This document shows positions 25,139 to 34,427 of a stretch of 64,000 bases of DNA, one piece after another. Numbering within the stretch: the stretch's first letter is position 1; the number at the start of each line of letters is the position of its first letter. The position numbers and the translations under genes are program-made. The notes beneath the pieces were generated by a model. The model did not search any database, was not told the origin of the DNA, and was given only the letters and a program-made list of their open reading frames with translations. The stretch spans positions 62,001-126,000 of the forward strand of contig JAXGXJ010000010.1 of assembly GCA_040772905.1 (NCBI GenBank), given 5' to 3'. Source of the DNA: JAXGXJ01 sp040772905 (GTDB lineage Bacteria > Actinomycetota > Thermoleophilia > RBG-16-64-13).

Positions 25139-27826
25139 ATGTTCCGACAGGCGTTTGTGACCGCACTGGTTCTCGCCACCGCCGTCTTTCTCGCGTGTGC
25201 CGTACCTGCACCTGCTGCGGACGGATCCCCGGTCGGCTGGACCGTCAGCCAGATAACCGAGAACAGTTCGGCCGACGAGTGGCCCCAGATCGATCCCAAC
25301 CACCCCAACGTGGTGTGGCAGCGGACGCTCCCCGGCAGAGACCCAGAGATATGGTGCTGGAACTTCGAGATCGGCGGCGGTCGCCAGCTGACGATCAACG
25401 ATACCCCTGACGTCTACCCGCAGATCTACGGCGACGCAGTCGTCTGGGAGGGCCAAGACACCGACGGCGATAAGGAGATCTACCTCTACCGCTTCTCAAG
25501 CGACTCCACCACCAAACTGACCGACAACACCTGGACGGACACCCAGGTGAAGATCCGCGGCTCCCTGGTCTGCTGGCTGAGTAGTAGCCCCGTGGGCGAC
25601 GCGATCTTCGTCTACAACGTGATCAATGGGACGCGCTGGATGCCGGCATCTGCCACGGGAGACCTCGCGCATCCGCAGACCGATGGGATGTGGGTGGTGT
25701 GGCAGGCGCAGCGGACCTCCGACCCGGGCGGCGACTGGGAGATCGAGTACTGGGACGGGACTACGACCCGCGCCCTCACCAACAACAGCTATGACGATTA
25801 CTTCCCAGAGATCGATCTGAATCGCATCGTCTGGGAAGGGCAAGACGGCATCGACTCGGAGATCTTCTATCACTACGGCGGGGTGACGACCAGGCTCACC
25901 AACGATGCGCGGAACGACGCCGAGCCTTTCGTGGGCGCGTCGATCGATCGAAGCACGGTGGCGTGGCGTCATCACGACGGCGACGATTGGGAGGTGCGCG
26001 CGGCGACCTTCGACCACGAGCGCTCCACGTGGACGTATGCCTCGGTCACCAACAACACAGCCAACGACCAGCCCACCGACGTCGATGGTAGCGCCGTGGC
26101 CTGGTTCGACACCTCCGGCGACTCTGACATCCACCTTTACCTGCCGACCCCTGACTTCCCCGCAGGCACCCTCCTCGACCTGAACAGTAATCCGTATGAC
26201 GACCGCCATCCTCGCATGGGAGCCGCGGGAGTGGTGTGGCAGGGTCGAGACTCCCACGGCGACTGGGAGATATTCGTGGCCGCCCCCGACGGCGAGCCTC
26301 CCATCACCAGGATCTTCCTTCCCGCCAGCGGAGCGGTGCTCAGTGTCTCGCCGGCCGTGATCTCCGGCCAGGTGACCGACGGCACCGCCGTGACTTCCGT
26401 ACAGGTATCAATCGACGGTGGCCCCTGGCAGGAGGCCGTCATCGACGCGGGCGCCGGAACCACACTGGCCACGTGGCACTACAACTGGATCCTGCCCACA
26501 GAGGACGCGAGCCCCGGGCACGTGATCCGCGCCCGCGCCTTCGACATGGTGGGCAACTCTCAGCCGAGCGCCGATGAGCCGCTGGTGTACGTCGACCGGG
26601 TGAGTCCGGTGATCAGCGGCTTCGTCATCAACGGCGGGGCCGCCCAGACCGACTCGACCGCCGTCACGCTCAGCTACACGGTCACCGACGGGTCACCCCT
26701 CATGCGCATGCGCTTCACCAACGACGCCACCACCTGGTCGGCATGGGAGCCGTACGCACCCACCAAGTCGTGGACCCTGACGAGCGGGCCGGGGACCAAG
26801 ACGGTGTGGTGCAGCTTCGAGGACGTGCATGGCAATGTGGCTGGAGATGGGCTGGTAAGCGACACCATCGAGTTGGTGTCCACTCTTCCGGGAACCAACC
26901 ATCCACCCACCGTCGATGCAGGTCCCAACCGGACCGTCGCAGCCGGCACGCTCATCGAATTGAGCGCCACCTTCACCGACGCCGACGCCTCCGACACCCA
27001 CACAGCCTCAGCCTTGATAAGCAGCGGTGGCGCCCCCGTCGACCTCATAGTGACTGAACCGGCAGGCGCCACTCCCGGACGAGCGACCGAGATGATCCGG
27101 CTGACCGAGCCGGGAACATATGTGGTCAGCTTCACGGTGACCGATGACAAGGGAGGCGTGGGGTCGGACGCGATAATGGTGACCGTCACCACCTCTCCCA
27201 CTCCCACGCCCTTCACAGACGTGCCGTCGGACACCCCCTATCATGACGCCATCTACGGCATGCGCGACGCGCACATCATCGACGGCTACCAAGTGGGAGA
27301 CACCTGGGAGTTCCGCCCCGGCAACACCGTCTACCGCGCTCAGTTCGCCAAGATGATCTGCGGAGTGATGGGGCTCGTGGTGCTGGTGGGGGACTGGCCC
27401 GACCCCGCAGTCCCCTTCACCGACCTGGGCACCGACATCATCCCGGGACCGGGCGTGGTCAACAGCCTCTACCCGCATGAATACGTGGCCCGCGCCTACC
27501 GTACAGGCATCACGCGCGGACAGACCGCCACCAACTTCGCCCCCTACGTGAGTATCAAGCGCGCTCAGCTGGTGACCATGATCGTGCGCGCCGTGCAGAA
27601 CCTGCGGCCCGAGGTGTTGCTGACTCCCCCGCCGAGCTACCGGTGCTCGCTGGGCGACTTCAGCCCTGATCACGCCGACAACGCGCGCATGGCCGAGTAC
27701 AACGGCCTGCTGGCCGGACTGATGGGTTTCGGGCCGTCCTGGGATCCGTGGAAGACGGCTTCCCGCGGCGAAGCGGCTCAGATGCTCTTCAATCTGCTCA
27801 TGCGTCTGAGATCCAGCGGGGGATGA
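25139..27826 (+). CDS. Secreted beta-propeller/Ig/PKD protein with C-terminal SLH anchor
   Basis: This 895-aa protein starts at the ATG after GGAAGGAGGGGTC. The signal peptide (FVTALVLATAVFLACAVPAP) is followed by repeated TolB-like blades, each with W-E-G-Q-D or W-Q-G-R-D (VVWEGQDTDGDKEIYLYRFS, IVWEGQDGIDSEIFYHYGGV), to about residue 390. Ig-like segments (ITRIFLPASGAVLSVSPAVI) and a PKD-like domain (HPPTVDAGPNRTVAAGTLIE) come next. Three SLH modules close it from about residue 690 (FTDVPSDTPYHDAIYGMRDA). It is probably held on the cell surface. The SLH tail is nearly the same as that of the broken gene ending at 13317. Confidence 0.9.
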   Translation: MFRQAFVTALVLATAVFLACAVPAPAADGSPVGWTVSQITENSSADEWPQIDPNHPNVVWQRTLPGRDPEIWCWNFEIGGGRQLTINDTPDVYPQIYGDAVVWEGQDTDGDKEIYLYRFSSDSTTKLTDNTWTDTQVKIRGSLVCWLSSSPVGDAIFVYNVINGTRWMPASATGDLAHPQTDGMWVVWQAQRTSDPGGDWEIEYWDGTTTRALTNNSYDDYFPEIDLNRIVWEGQDGIDSEIFYHYGGVTTRLTNDARNDAEPFVGASIDRSTVAWRHHDGDDWEVRAATFDHERSTWTYASVTNNTANDQPTDVDGSAVAWFDTSGDSDIHLYLPTPDFPAGTLLDLNSNPYDDRHPRMGAAGVVWQGRDSHGDWEIFVAAPDGEPPITRIFLPASGAVLSVSPAVISGQVTDGTAVTSVQVSIDGGPWQEAVIDAGAGTTLATWHYNWILPTEDASPGHVIRARAFDMVGNSQPSADEPLVYVDRVSPVISGFVINGGAAQTDSTAVTLSYTVTDGSPLMRMRFTNDATTWSAWEPYAPTKSWTLTSGPGTKTVWCSFEDVHGNVAGDGLVSDTIELVSTLPGTNHPPTVDAGPNRTVAAGTLIELSATFTDADASDTHTASALISSGGAPVDLIVTEPAGATPGRATEMIRLTEPGTYVVSFTVTDDKGGVGSDAIMVTVTTSPTPTPFTDVPSDTPYHDAIYGMRDAHIIDGYQVGDTWEFRPGNTVYRAQFAKMICGVMGLVVLVGDWPDPAVPFTDLGTDIIPGPGVVNSLYPHEYVARAYRTGITRGQTATNFAPYVSIKRAQLVTMIVRAVQNLRPEVLLTPPPSYRCSLGDFSPDHADNARMAEYNGLLAGLMGFGPSWDPWKTASRGEAAQMLFNLLMRLRSSGG

Positions 27827-27904
27827 GCCGACGGGTATCGTCGCTCCGCCAGATGTCCTTACCCGGTGCTATGCTCGCAGCCGGCGAGAGGGGCGAGGAG
27901 CTTT

Positions 27905-28738
27905 GTGACGACGTTGCGCGGCAAGACGGTTCTCGTCACCGGTGCGGGGTCCGGCATCGGTAGGTCGATGGCGCTCACGCTGGCCCAGGAAGGGGCCGGG
28001 CTGGCGCTCGTGGACATCGATGTGGAGAGCGTGCGCGAGACGTCCTCGCTGTGCCGGTCGAGGGGAGCCAAGAGCGCAGCCTACTGCTGCGACATGGGAG
28101 CCCGTGCCAACATCGAAAACATGCTGGCACGGGCGAAAGGCGATCTCGGTCCCATGGACATCCTCATCAACAACGCCGGCACGCACGAGTATGAGTACGA
28201 AGACCTGAAGCGCACCATGATGGTGAACTTCGTGGGCGGCGCCTACCTCACCCGGCTCGTCCTTCCCCAGATGATGGAACGCGACGAAGGCCATATCGTG
28301 AACATGGCTTCGGTCATCGGGCTGGTGGCAATGCCGCGGATGGGGGAGTACGTGGCTTCGAAGTTCGCCATCGTCGGTTTCACCGAGACCATCCGCATGG
28401 AACTGAAGAAGGCAGGATATTCGGGCATCAAGACGCTCTGCGTGTGTACCACGGGCGTCGACACCGGTTTGTTCCCCGGTTACAGAGCCCCTCGCCTCAC
28501 ACCCCTCCTCAAGCCCGACACCGTGGCAAGGCGAGTGCTGAGAGCCATCGAGAAGGACAAGTCGCACTTGGAACTCCCTCTGGTGGCCAAGATCATCCCC
28601 GCCATGAAGCTGCTCCCGACGCCTGTACGCGATGCCATGCTGCGGGCGACCGGCTTCACCAGCAGCATGGCCCGGTATGAGGCCCGGGAACGGGCAGACG
28701 CGCGCGCGGAGCGCATCGAGAGCAGTCGGAACGGGTAG
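27905..28738 (+). CDS. Short-chain dehydrogenase/reductase (SDR)
   Basis: This 277-aa protein has the NAD(P)-binding TGAGSGIG, the NNAG motif and the catalytic YVASK, with Ser in MASVIGL. The start is taken as the GTG at 27905, preceded by GGGCGAGGAG; an ATG-like start at 27866 would add a poorly conserved leader. Asp after the second strand (LVDID) points to NAD(H). The C-terminal part (KDKSHLELPLVAKIIPAMKL) resembles SDRs annotated as lipid or xenobiotic reductases. The substrate is unknown. The YCII gene follows by 33 bases. Confidence 0.9.
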   Translation: MTTLRGKTVLVTGAGSGIGRSMALTLAQEGAGLALVDIDVESVRETSSLCRSRGAKSAAYCCDMGARANIENMLARAKGDLGPMDILINNAGTHEYEYEDLKRTMMVNFVGGAYLTRLVLPQMMERDEGHIVNMASVIGLVAMPRMGEYVASKFAIVGFTETIRMELKKAGYSGIKTLCVCTTGVDTGLFPGYRAPRLTPLLKPDTVARRVLRAIEKDKSHLELPLVAKIIPAMKLLPTPVRDAMLRATGFTSSMARYEARERADARAERIESSRNG

Positions 28739-28771
28739 AAGGAGACGGATGCCGACCGGAGGAGTATCCCC

Positions 28772-29152
28772 ATGCCTCAGTATGGAGTCCTAGTCTACCT
28801 GCCTACGCCGGCCGACCCAGCGGAACTCACCACTGACTATTTGGAATCACTCGAACGGTACCCCGCTCAGGTGCAGGAGGCAGGTGGCAAAGTCTTGGGA
28901 GGCTCGTACTTCGTGGAGCACCGGGGCTTCGCGTTCCAGCCCATCACAACGACCACGGTGATCCGCGGCGACGCGGTGCGCGGCGGTCCCATGGTCGAGT
29001 CTGAGCTGGCGCCGGCCGCGTTCTACGTGCTGGCCGCGCCAGACATGGAAGTCGCCGTGCGCCTGGCCCAGCTCCACCCTGCCACTCGCGACGGTGCCGT
29101 GGAAGTGAGGCCACTGTTCGTGCCTCCCACCAGCCGAGGCGCGAAAGCCTGA
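28772..29152 (+). CDS. YCII-related (DGPF-type) protein
   Basis: This 126-aa single-domain protein begins MPQYGVLVYLPTPADPAELT and has a central beta-alpha-beta core (KVLGGSYFVEHRGFAFQPIT, TVIRGDAVRGGPMVESELAP), then VRLAQLHPATRDGAVEVRPL. This is the YCII fold layout. GGAGGAG seven bases upstream fixes the start. Function unknown; members may be small ligand-binding or catalytic proteins. Confidence 0.75.
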   Translation: MPQYGVLVYLPTPADPAELTTDYLESLERYPAQVQEAGGKVLGGSYFVEHRGFAFQPITTTTVIRGDAVRGGPMVESELAPAAFYVLAAPDMEVAVRLAQLHPATRDGAVEVRPLFVPPTSRGAKA

Positions 29153-29291
29153 GTCGACTGGGGTGCCGCGCCCCTTCGTGTCGGAGGGAACGGCGTATCA
29201 GTGCAAATGCAACGTGGTGCAGGGCAACGGTCAGAGGCTCGCTGAGTTGCTGGGCATGCTCGAGGATCACCGCCCCGCGATGCCTCGGTGC

Positions 29292-29600
29292 TCAGATGGG
29301 ACCGCGGGTCGTGAGAGTCGCATCCTCGGCCACGTCGAAGACTTTCAAGCTGATGTCGCTGAAGACGCCTTTGCTCTTCATCGCCGCCACGATGGGACCC
29401 TGCAGATAGGCCTCCAATGCCTCGGCATCTGTGAACAGGTAGATACCGGCCGCCTCCCCCGTCTCTGCGTTCAGACCGAAGATCTTCCATTCCAACCCCG
29501 TCACAGCCGAGATAGGGATCGCAGCCCCCTGGAACTCCTCCAGTAGTTCTTCGGACGGGATGTTCGATCGCGAGTTGATCTGCAGGAGCTTCTTCGACAT
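29292..29600 (-). CDS. YdhR-like putative mono-oxygenase
   Basis: This 102-aa protein, MSKKLLQINSRSNIPSEELL with VTGLEWKIFGLNAETGEAAG and YLFTDAEALEAYLQGPIVAA, matches the dimeric alpha+beta barrel YdhR group. Proteins of this group are annotated as putative mono-oxygenases without a known substrate. It is separated by 140 bases from YCII and is convergent with it. Confidence 0.75.
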   Translation of the reverse strand: MSKKLLQINSRSNIPSEELLEEFQGAAIPISAVTGLEWKIFGLNAETGEAAGIYLFTDAEALEAYLQGPIVAAMKSKGVFSDISLKVFDVAEDATLTTRGPI

Positions 29601-29696
29601 CTGCCGGCCTCCTTACGCGTGCTCAAAGACAGACCTCTCAACAACGGACTGTGGCCACATTATCTCCGAAGAACAGCCGCCGTTCAGCGTCTCCCC

Positions 29697-30929
29697 TCAG
29701 TCGGGAGCCGGCGCGACCGTGTGAGGCGTCGTCGAGCGGGGCTCCCTGTCCTGAGAGATCTGGGAGGTGGAGATCGTCTTCCCCGCCAGCAGACGCATGC
29801 ATGCCATGGAACCTGCGGCCACGGTCGCAACAGCCACCCACAGCGCGATGGTATAGCTACCGAACACCCCATAGAACCAGCCGCCCGCCCAGGGTCCCAC
29901 GATACCGGCCAGCCCGTAGGCCAAGAAGACGAGCGGATAGATGGTGACGAAGCCGTCGCTTCCGTAACGCGACGCCGTCTGCGCAGCGTAGACCACGAAA
30001 CAGGCGCCGAAACCGAAGCCCACCAGCAGAGCCGTGGCTACCACCGCCGCGGGCCACAGCACCGTGGCGAGACCCATGAGAGTCAGCGAGATGATCAAGA
30101 ACGCCAAGGATGCGGGGATGGACCGCTGTCCAAGTCGGTCGGCCACCCTTCCCCAGGCCACACGTCCCAGCACGTTGCCCACGGCGAAGACACTGATGGC
30201 CCACGTAGCCTGAAGGGGAGCGACACCCGCCGAAAGGGCCAGCGGCTTGAGGTTCCCGATGACCATCAGACCGGCGAAGGTGCCGCTGAAGATGCCCACG
30301 ACGAGCGCCATGAAGTAGCGGTCTCGCGCCAGCGCCACCAGGCGCGGAGCGGGCGACGGATGGCCGTCCGCCCGCGACACCGGCATGCGCAGTGCCTGCG
30401 ACGCGATCACGATGAGACCCCCGTATGCCACGCCGATCACCCCCAGCACGGCGAGGACCCCCATGCCCCGCCCCGCCAGCCATTCCGAAAGGAAGGTGAG
30501 CACCACCGCTCCGCCCCCGAAACCTGCCACCACGATGCCCGCCACCAGGCCTTTGTGACGGGGGAACCACCTCATGCAGGTGGGCAGGGAACACGCGTAA
30601 CCGAACCCTGTCCCCGCGCCCGCCAGGATGCCGATGCCCAGGAGCAAGACAGGGAAACGGCCTTGGGACGCGAACGCTGTCACATATCCGAGCCCGAAGA
30701 GGATGCCACCCATGCTCGCGACCAGTCTTGGGCCTCGACGTTCGGCGAGTCTGGCCGCGAACAGCATCGCCCCGGTGAAGGTGGCGATGGAGATGCCGAA
30801 CACGAGTTGAGTCTGAGCCACGCTCACGTCGAAGGAGCCGGTCAAGCGGGGCACGAACGCGCTCCAGGCGTAGATGCCGCCCAGACAGAGCTGGATGACA
30901 AAGGAGGCCAGCAAGTTCAGGTACTTCAC
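29697..30929 (-). CDS. MFS transporter, OFA (oxalate/formate antiporter) type
   Basis: This 410-aa protein has twelve predicted membrane helices and starts MKYLNLLASFVIQLCLGGIY-AWS, the N-terminal signature of the OFA family (GGIYAWS). It shows the loop LAERRGPRLVASMGGILFG and GRVADRLGQRS. The start is a GTG at 30929, preceded by AGGAGCTCGTGC. It is divergent from a helix-turn-helix regulator whose upstream region carries an operator-like repeat. The substrate (small mono- or dicarboxylate) is inferred. Confidence 0.85.
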   Translation of the reverse strand: MKYLNLLASFVIQLCLGGIYAWSAFVPRLTGSFDVSVAQTQLVFGISIATFTGAMLFAARLAERRGPRLVASMGGILFGLGYVTAFASQGRFPVLLLGIGILAGAGTGFGYACSLPTCMRWFPRHKGLVAGIVVAGFGGGAVVLTFLSEWLAGRGMGVLAVLGVIGVAYGGLIVIASQALRMPVSRADGHPSPAPRLVALARDRYFMALVVGIFSGTFAGLMVIGNLKPLALSAGVAPLQATWAISVFAVGNVLGRVAWGRVADRLGQRSIPASLAFLIISLTLMGLATVLWPAAVVATALLVGFGFGACFVVYAAQTASRYGSDGFVTIYPLVFLAYGLAGIVGPWAGGWFYGVFGSYTIALWVAVATVAAGSMACMRLLAGKTISTSQISQDREPRSTTPHTVAPAPD

Positions 30930-30962
30930 GCACGAGCTCCTGTTCGATTATGACTTGTGTTT

Positions 30963-30980
30963 CCTGAAATCCGTTTCGGG
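30963..30980. promoter_or_regulatory. Inverted repeat between the MFS transporter and the HTH regulator
   Basis: CCTGAAA (30963-30969) and TTTCGGG (30974-30980) form an inverted repeat (one mismatch, 4-base spacer). A -10-like TATTAT follows at 30982-30987. It is probably an operator for the adjacent regulator controlling the divergent MFS gene. Confidence 0.45.
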
Positions 30981-31027
30981 TATTATCCACATCGCCGGGG
31001 GCTTTGACAAGGAGGGCAAGTGGACCG

Positions 31028-31372
31028 ATGAGTAGCGATCGTCACCCTGCGTCAGGGCAAGACGCCGCCTGGACCTTCCTCACGAACCATGCCCACGTCC
31101 TATTGTGCGTGGCGCAACAGCCGGGCATACGCATGCGAGACGTGGCGCAATCGGTGGGGATCACCGAACGCAGCGTGCAACGCATCCTCACCCAGTTGGA
31201 GGAGGCCGGCTACATCAGCCGCGTGCAGAAAGGCCGCCGGAACTACTACGAGGTCCACCCCGACCTTCCGCTCAGGCATCCGGCGGAGAAGCATCAGCAC
31301 GTCTCGGCCCTCCTCGAACTGGTCCTCGGCGAACATCACCGCGAGCAAGACGACAAGCCCCAGCCGCTGTAG
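31028..31372 (+). CDS. Winged helix-turn-helix (ArsR/MarR-like) transcriptional regulator
   Basis: This 114-aa protein has one wHTH: TNHAHVLLCVAQQPGIRMRD, VAQSVGITERSVQRILTQLE, then the wing AGYISRVQKGRRNYYEVHPD. No metal-binding cysteine pair is seen, so ArsR-type sensing is not indicated. The start at ATG 31028 has AAGGAGG about 12 bases upstream; a TTG at 31004 would be longer. Its divergent neighbour is the OFA-type transporter, its likely target. Confidence 0.8.
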   Translation: MSSDRHPASGQDAAWTFLTNHAHVLLCVAQQPGIRMRDVAQSVGITERSVQRILTQLEEAGYISRVQKGRRNYYEVHPDLPLRHPAEKHQHVSALLELVLGEHHREQDDKPQPL

Positions 31373-31451
31373 GACCACCGACCCCCGCCCCTCGTCCCCA
31401 CGATCCCAGAGCAGTAAAATGAGGTAGGAGCAGGAACAAAGCGGGGCAGGG

Positions 31452-32495
31452 ATGAGCAGATGTGACGCCTGCGGCAGACGTCTGGATCGCGACAGCGACG
31501 ACTGGTGTCCCGCCTGCGGCGCGCCTCTCACACCGGACCTCGACTGTTGGGAACTTGGGACTCCTTCGCCCCAGGCAGGCGGCATACTCGCCGCGCGACA
31601 GACGCGGCGGCACTGGGGCGGCCGGCGACGCGCCGCTTGGGTCCTGCTCGGGCTCACGGTCCTAAGTGGCGCCATCGCAGTCGCGTGGCTGTCGGCGACG
31701 GCGACGGAGGACCGCTTCTTCGCAGGCACCTCGGCCCTTTCCTCCAACGAGCCCTCAACCGACCCGCCTGACTACTCCGATGCCACGGCCCGTTTTCTCA
31801 GGTACGACCCCATCTCCGCCAAGTTCGGCTACGCCGACGGCACCGGCACCCTGGTCATCGCGCCCCGTTTCGACCAGGCAGGCCAGTTCGTGGACGGCCT
31901 GGCTCCGGTCCAGGTCGAGGACGACTCCGGCGACCTGGGCTATGGCTACATCGACACGTCCGGGCAAGTGGTCATCGAGCCGCGTTTCGAGAACGCCTTC
32001 GCCTTCAGGCAGAGTCTTGCCAGGGTCGAACTCGCGGTCGGAGGCCGGCACCTCTTCGGCTACATCGACCGGAGCGGGACGATGGTCGTCGAGCCGCAGT
32101 ACCCGGCCGCCTGGGACTTCACCGAAGGCCTCGCCCGGGTGGGGGTGAGCGACGGATCGGGCGCGCTCCGGTTCGGTTTCATCGACCCGGGCGGCGGCAT
32201 GGTCATCGAACCTGCGTTCGAAATAGCCAGGGACTTCTCCGAGGGGCTGGCGGCGGTGGCTGTCGACGGCAGATGGGGCTACATAGACCGGACGGGCGAT
32301 TGGGTCATCGAGCCGTGCTTCTCCTACGCCTCGTCGTTTATGGCGTGGGGTCTGGCCGAGGTCGACCTGGCAGACACCGACGCCGGGACAGGGAACGCGA
32401 CACCGTCGACGGGTGATGATCCCATCCTGCACCAGGCCCGCATCGACAAGACGGGCAGAGTGGTGTGGGAGCGCGCAGCAGATCCAGCGTACTAG
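31452..32495 (+). CDS. Zinc-ribbon/membrane protein with WG repeats
   Basis: This 347-aa protein begins with a zinc ribbon (C-D-A-C and C-P-A-C), followed by a single membrane segment (AAWVLLGLTVLSGAIAVAWL). The extracellular part holds about five WG repeats of the form F-GYID-sG-vviePrFe-A-F-eGLA-V. Such proteins probably bind ligands; the role is unknown. It overlaps the convergent AhpD-like gene by four bases. Confidence 0.85.
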   Translation: MSRCDACGRRLDRDSDDWCPACGAPLTPDLDCWELGTPSPQAGGILAARQTRRHWGGRRRAAWVLLGLTVLSGAIAVAWLSATATEDRFFAGTSALSSNEPSTDPPDYSDATARFLRYDPISAKFGYADGTGTLVIAPRFDQAGQFVDGLAPVQVEDDSGDLGYGYIDTSGQVVIEPRFENAFAFRQSLARVELAVGGRHLFGYIDRSGTMVVEPQYPAAWDFTEGLARVGVSDGSGALRFGFIDPGGGMVIEPAFEIARDFSEGLAAVAVDGRWGYIDRTGDWVIEPCFSYASSFMAWGLAEVDLADTDAGTGNATPSTGDDPILHQARIDKTGRVVWERAADPAY

Positions 32496-32788
32496 CCGCC
32501 GGCAGCCGGCACCTGCTCCTGGGGTGCTCCGCTCAAGTCGCCGGCCGCCAAGGCTGCGATGTCCTCACGAGTGAGCCCCGCGGTCAAAGCCATCTTGGCG
32601 TGCGCGTAGGCGCAATAGCGGCAGCCGTTCGCTTCAGTGACCGTCAGCATGAGCCGTTCCTGAAAGGCCCGGTCGATCGCCCCGGCGTCCCGGAGGGCCC
32701 TCATGTTGCGCCTCTCACGCATGAGCAGGCCCACATCGTGCCGCAGGCCGGCGAAGCCGCGATAGTGGCGCTTGTGGAACCGCTCCAC
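32492..32788 (-). CDS. Carboxymuconolactone-decarboxylase/AhpD-like protein
   Basis: This 98-aa protein has the AhpD motif CRYCAYAHAKMA (C-x-x-C plus downstream His). Such proteins act as alkylhydroperoxidase reductants or decarboxylases. I choose the GTG at 32788 because AAGGAG lies eight bases upstream; the longer frame from 32881 has an Arg-rich leader typical of antisense noise. Confidence 0.8.
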   Translation of the reverse strand: MERFHKRHYRGFAGLRHDVGLLMRERRNMRALRDAGAIDRAFQERLMLTVTEANGCRYCAYAHAKMALTAGLTREDIAALAAGDLSGAPQEQVPAAGG

Positions 32789-32970
32789 GGCTGTTCTCCT
32801 TCCCCTGCGACCGCCCGCAGTCCTCTCCCGACCCATTCTGACACAGCGGCGGCAGCGCCATGCGGGGACCCGTGCCGGCACGTCCAGCCCGACACATCCG
32901 CAGGAGATGCTTCAGCACAGCAGCCTCGATATCATGGAACGGATGGACCTGCCGACAGGAAGGAGTCGTC

Positions 32971-33303
32971 TTGTTCTACAAGGCCGCTGAAGCCGGATAC
33001 TATCAAGCTGCGCCCGGCATCAGGCTCAAGACACTGGCCCACGGCACGCGGACACTCACCACCGAGTTCAGGTTGGCATCCGGCAGCGTGCTGCCCAGCC
33101 ATTCTCATCCGCATGAGCAGACCGGCTACCTGGTGAGCGGCCGCCTGATGTTGACCATCGGGCAGGAGACCCGCGAGATGGTGCCTGGAGACGCCTGGTG
33201 CATCCCCGGTGACACCGAGCACAGCGCACAGGTGCTGGCCGAGTCGGTGGCGGTGGAGGTCTTCTCCCCCGTGCGCGAGGACTACCTGGCCCTCACTACC
33301 TAG
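32971..33303 (+). CDS. Cupin-domain protein
   Basis: This 110-aa protein has cupin motif 1 SHSHPHEQTGYLVSGRLMLT and motif 2 GDAWCIPGDTEHSAQVLA; the His/Glu metal ligands are kept. The start is TTG at 32971, chosen because GGAAGGAG lies six bases upstream. The longer upstream reading has no such site. It is followed by the alcohol dehydrogenase, 119 bases downstream. No substrate is evident. Confidence 0.75.
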   Translation: MFYKAAEAGYYQAAPGIRLKTLAHGTRTLTTEFRLASGSVLPSHSHPHEQTGYLVSGRLMLTIGQETREMVPGDAWCIPGDTEHSAQVLAESVAVEVFSPVREDYLALTT

Positions 33304-33422
33304 CCCTCGAGTTTCCCGCGGACTCCGCGGTGGCCGTGCGCGATATGATGAGCCATCAGACCAACCCCTCAGGGCATCGCCCCGCATCGACAGCGTCACT
33401 CGGCCGAAGGAGAGCATCGAAC

Positions 33423-34427
33423 ATGAAAGCAGCATTCGTCGTGGCGCCGCGCACCTACGAGGTCCGCGAGGTTCCCACTCCGCAGATCACCGACAGCCAG
33501 ATGCTCGTCAAGATCGAAGCCTGCGGCGTCTGCTCCAGCGACATGACCGGATACAAGGACACCTGGTCGGACGAGATGAAGCAGGCCAACCCCTTCCCCC
33601 GCCGGGCCGGGCACGAGCCCGCCGGCACTGTGGTGGAGGTCGGCAAGCTGGTGAAGGGCTTCCAGGTGGGCGACCGCATCACCGGCTACTTCGCCGACGA
33701 CGCCTACTGCGAGTACGTGGCCGTCGACCCCACTACTTTCGCCGCCCACCGCGGGCACGGCTACGTCATCGAGAAGATCCCCGACGGCATCCCCTTCGAG
33801 CATGCCCTTGGCGAGCCTCTGATGAGCTGCATGTCCATCGCCCGCACCACCACGCCGGAGTTCGGCGACTACGTGTTCCAGATAGGCGCCGGCTTCATGG
33901 GCTTGGGCATCATTGCAGGCGTGGCCTCGCCCAAGCTGCGCGAGTACATCGTGACCGACCTCGACGACACTCGTCTCGAGCTGGCGCGGGAGATGGGGGC
34001 CACTATCACCCTCAACCCGTCCAAGGTCGATGTGGTGGAAGAGGTCATGAGGATCACCAAGGGCCGCGGTGTCGACGTGGCCATCGAAGTGGTCGGGCAT
34101 CCGATAGGCATCAAGGTGACCGGCGACGTGATCAAGACCAACCGGGCCAAGCTCATCCTGGTCGGGTGGCATCAGGCGCCCAACACCTACGAACTGTTCA
34201 ACTGGATCAAGTGCCCCATCATCTACAGCCCCCAGGGGATCGGCATGTCGACCGACCACCAGAGCGAGCTCGAGCGGGCCATGTGGGCGCTGGAGAAGGG
34301 CATCTATCCCATGGACAAGCTGGTTACGCACACATACAGGCTGGAGGACATCGGCAAGGCCTTCGAGGACAACTTGGGCATGACGCCGGGCTACATCAAG
34401 GGCGTGGTCATGCCGTTCATGAGTTAG
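33423..34427 (+). CDS. Zinc-type alcohol dehydrogenase (MDR family)
   Basis: This 334-aa protein has the N-terminal catalytic-domain pattern ACGVCSSDMTGYKD and GHEPAGTVVEVG, with the catalytic Cys and His, and a Rossmann region (VFQIGAGFMGLGIIAGVASP, VTDLDDTRLELAREMGATIT). The four-cysteine structural zinc lobe of classical ADHs is absent, as in some sorbitol/threonine-type members. ATG 33423 follows AGGAGAGCATCGAAC. It is probably an NAD(P)-dependent polyol or sugar dehydrogenase; the substrate is not shown. It overlaps the convergent gene by four bases. Confidence 0.85.
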   Translation: MKAAFVVAPRTYEVREVPTPQITDSQMLVKIEACGVCSSDMTGYKDTWSDEMKQANPFPRRAGHEPAGTVVEVGKLVKGFQVGDRITGYFADDAYCEYVAVDPTTFAAHRGHGYVIEKIPDGIPFEHALGEPLMSCMSIARTTTPEFGDYVFQIGAGFMGLGIIAGVASPKLREYIVTDLDDTRLELAREMGATITLNPSKVDVVEEVMRITKGRGVDVAIEVVGHPIGIKVTGDVIKTNRAKLILVGWHQAPNTYELFNWIKCPIIYSPQGIGMSTDHQSELERAMWALEKGIYPMDKLVTHTYRLEDIGKAFEDNLGMTPGYIKGVVMPFMS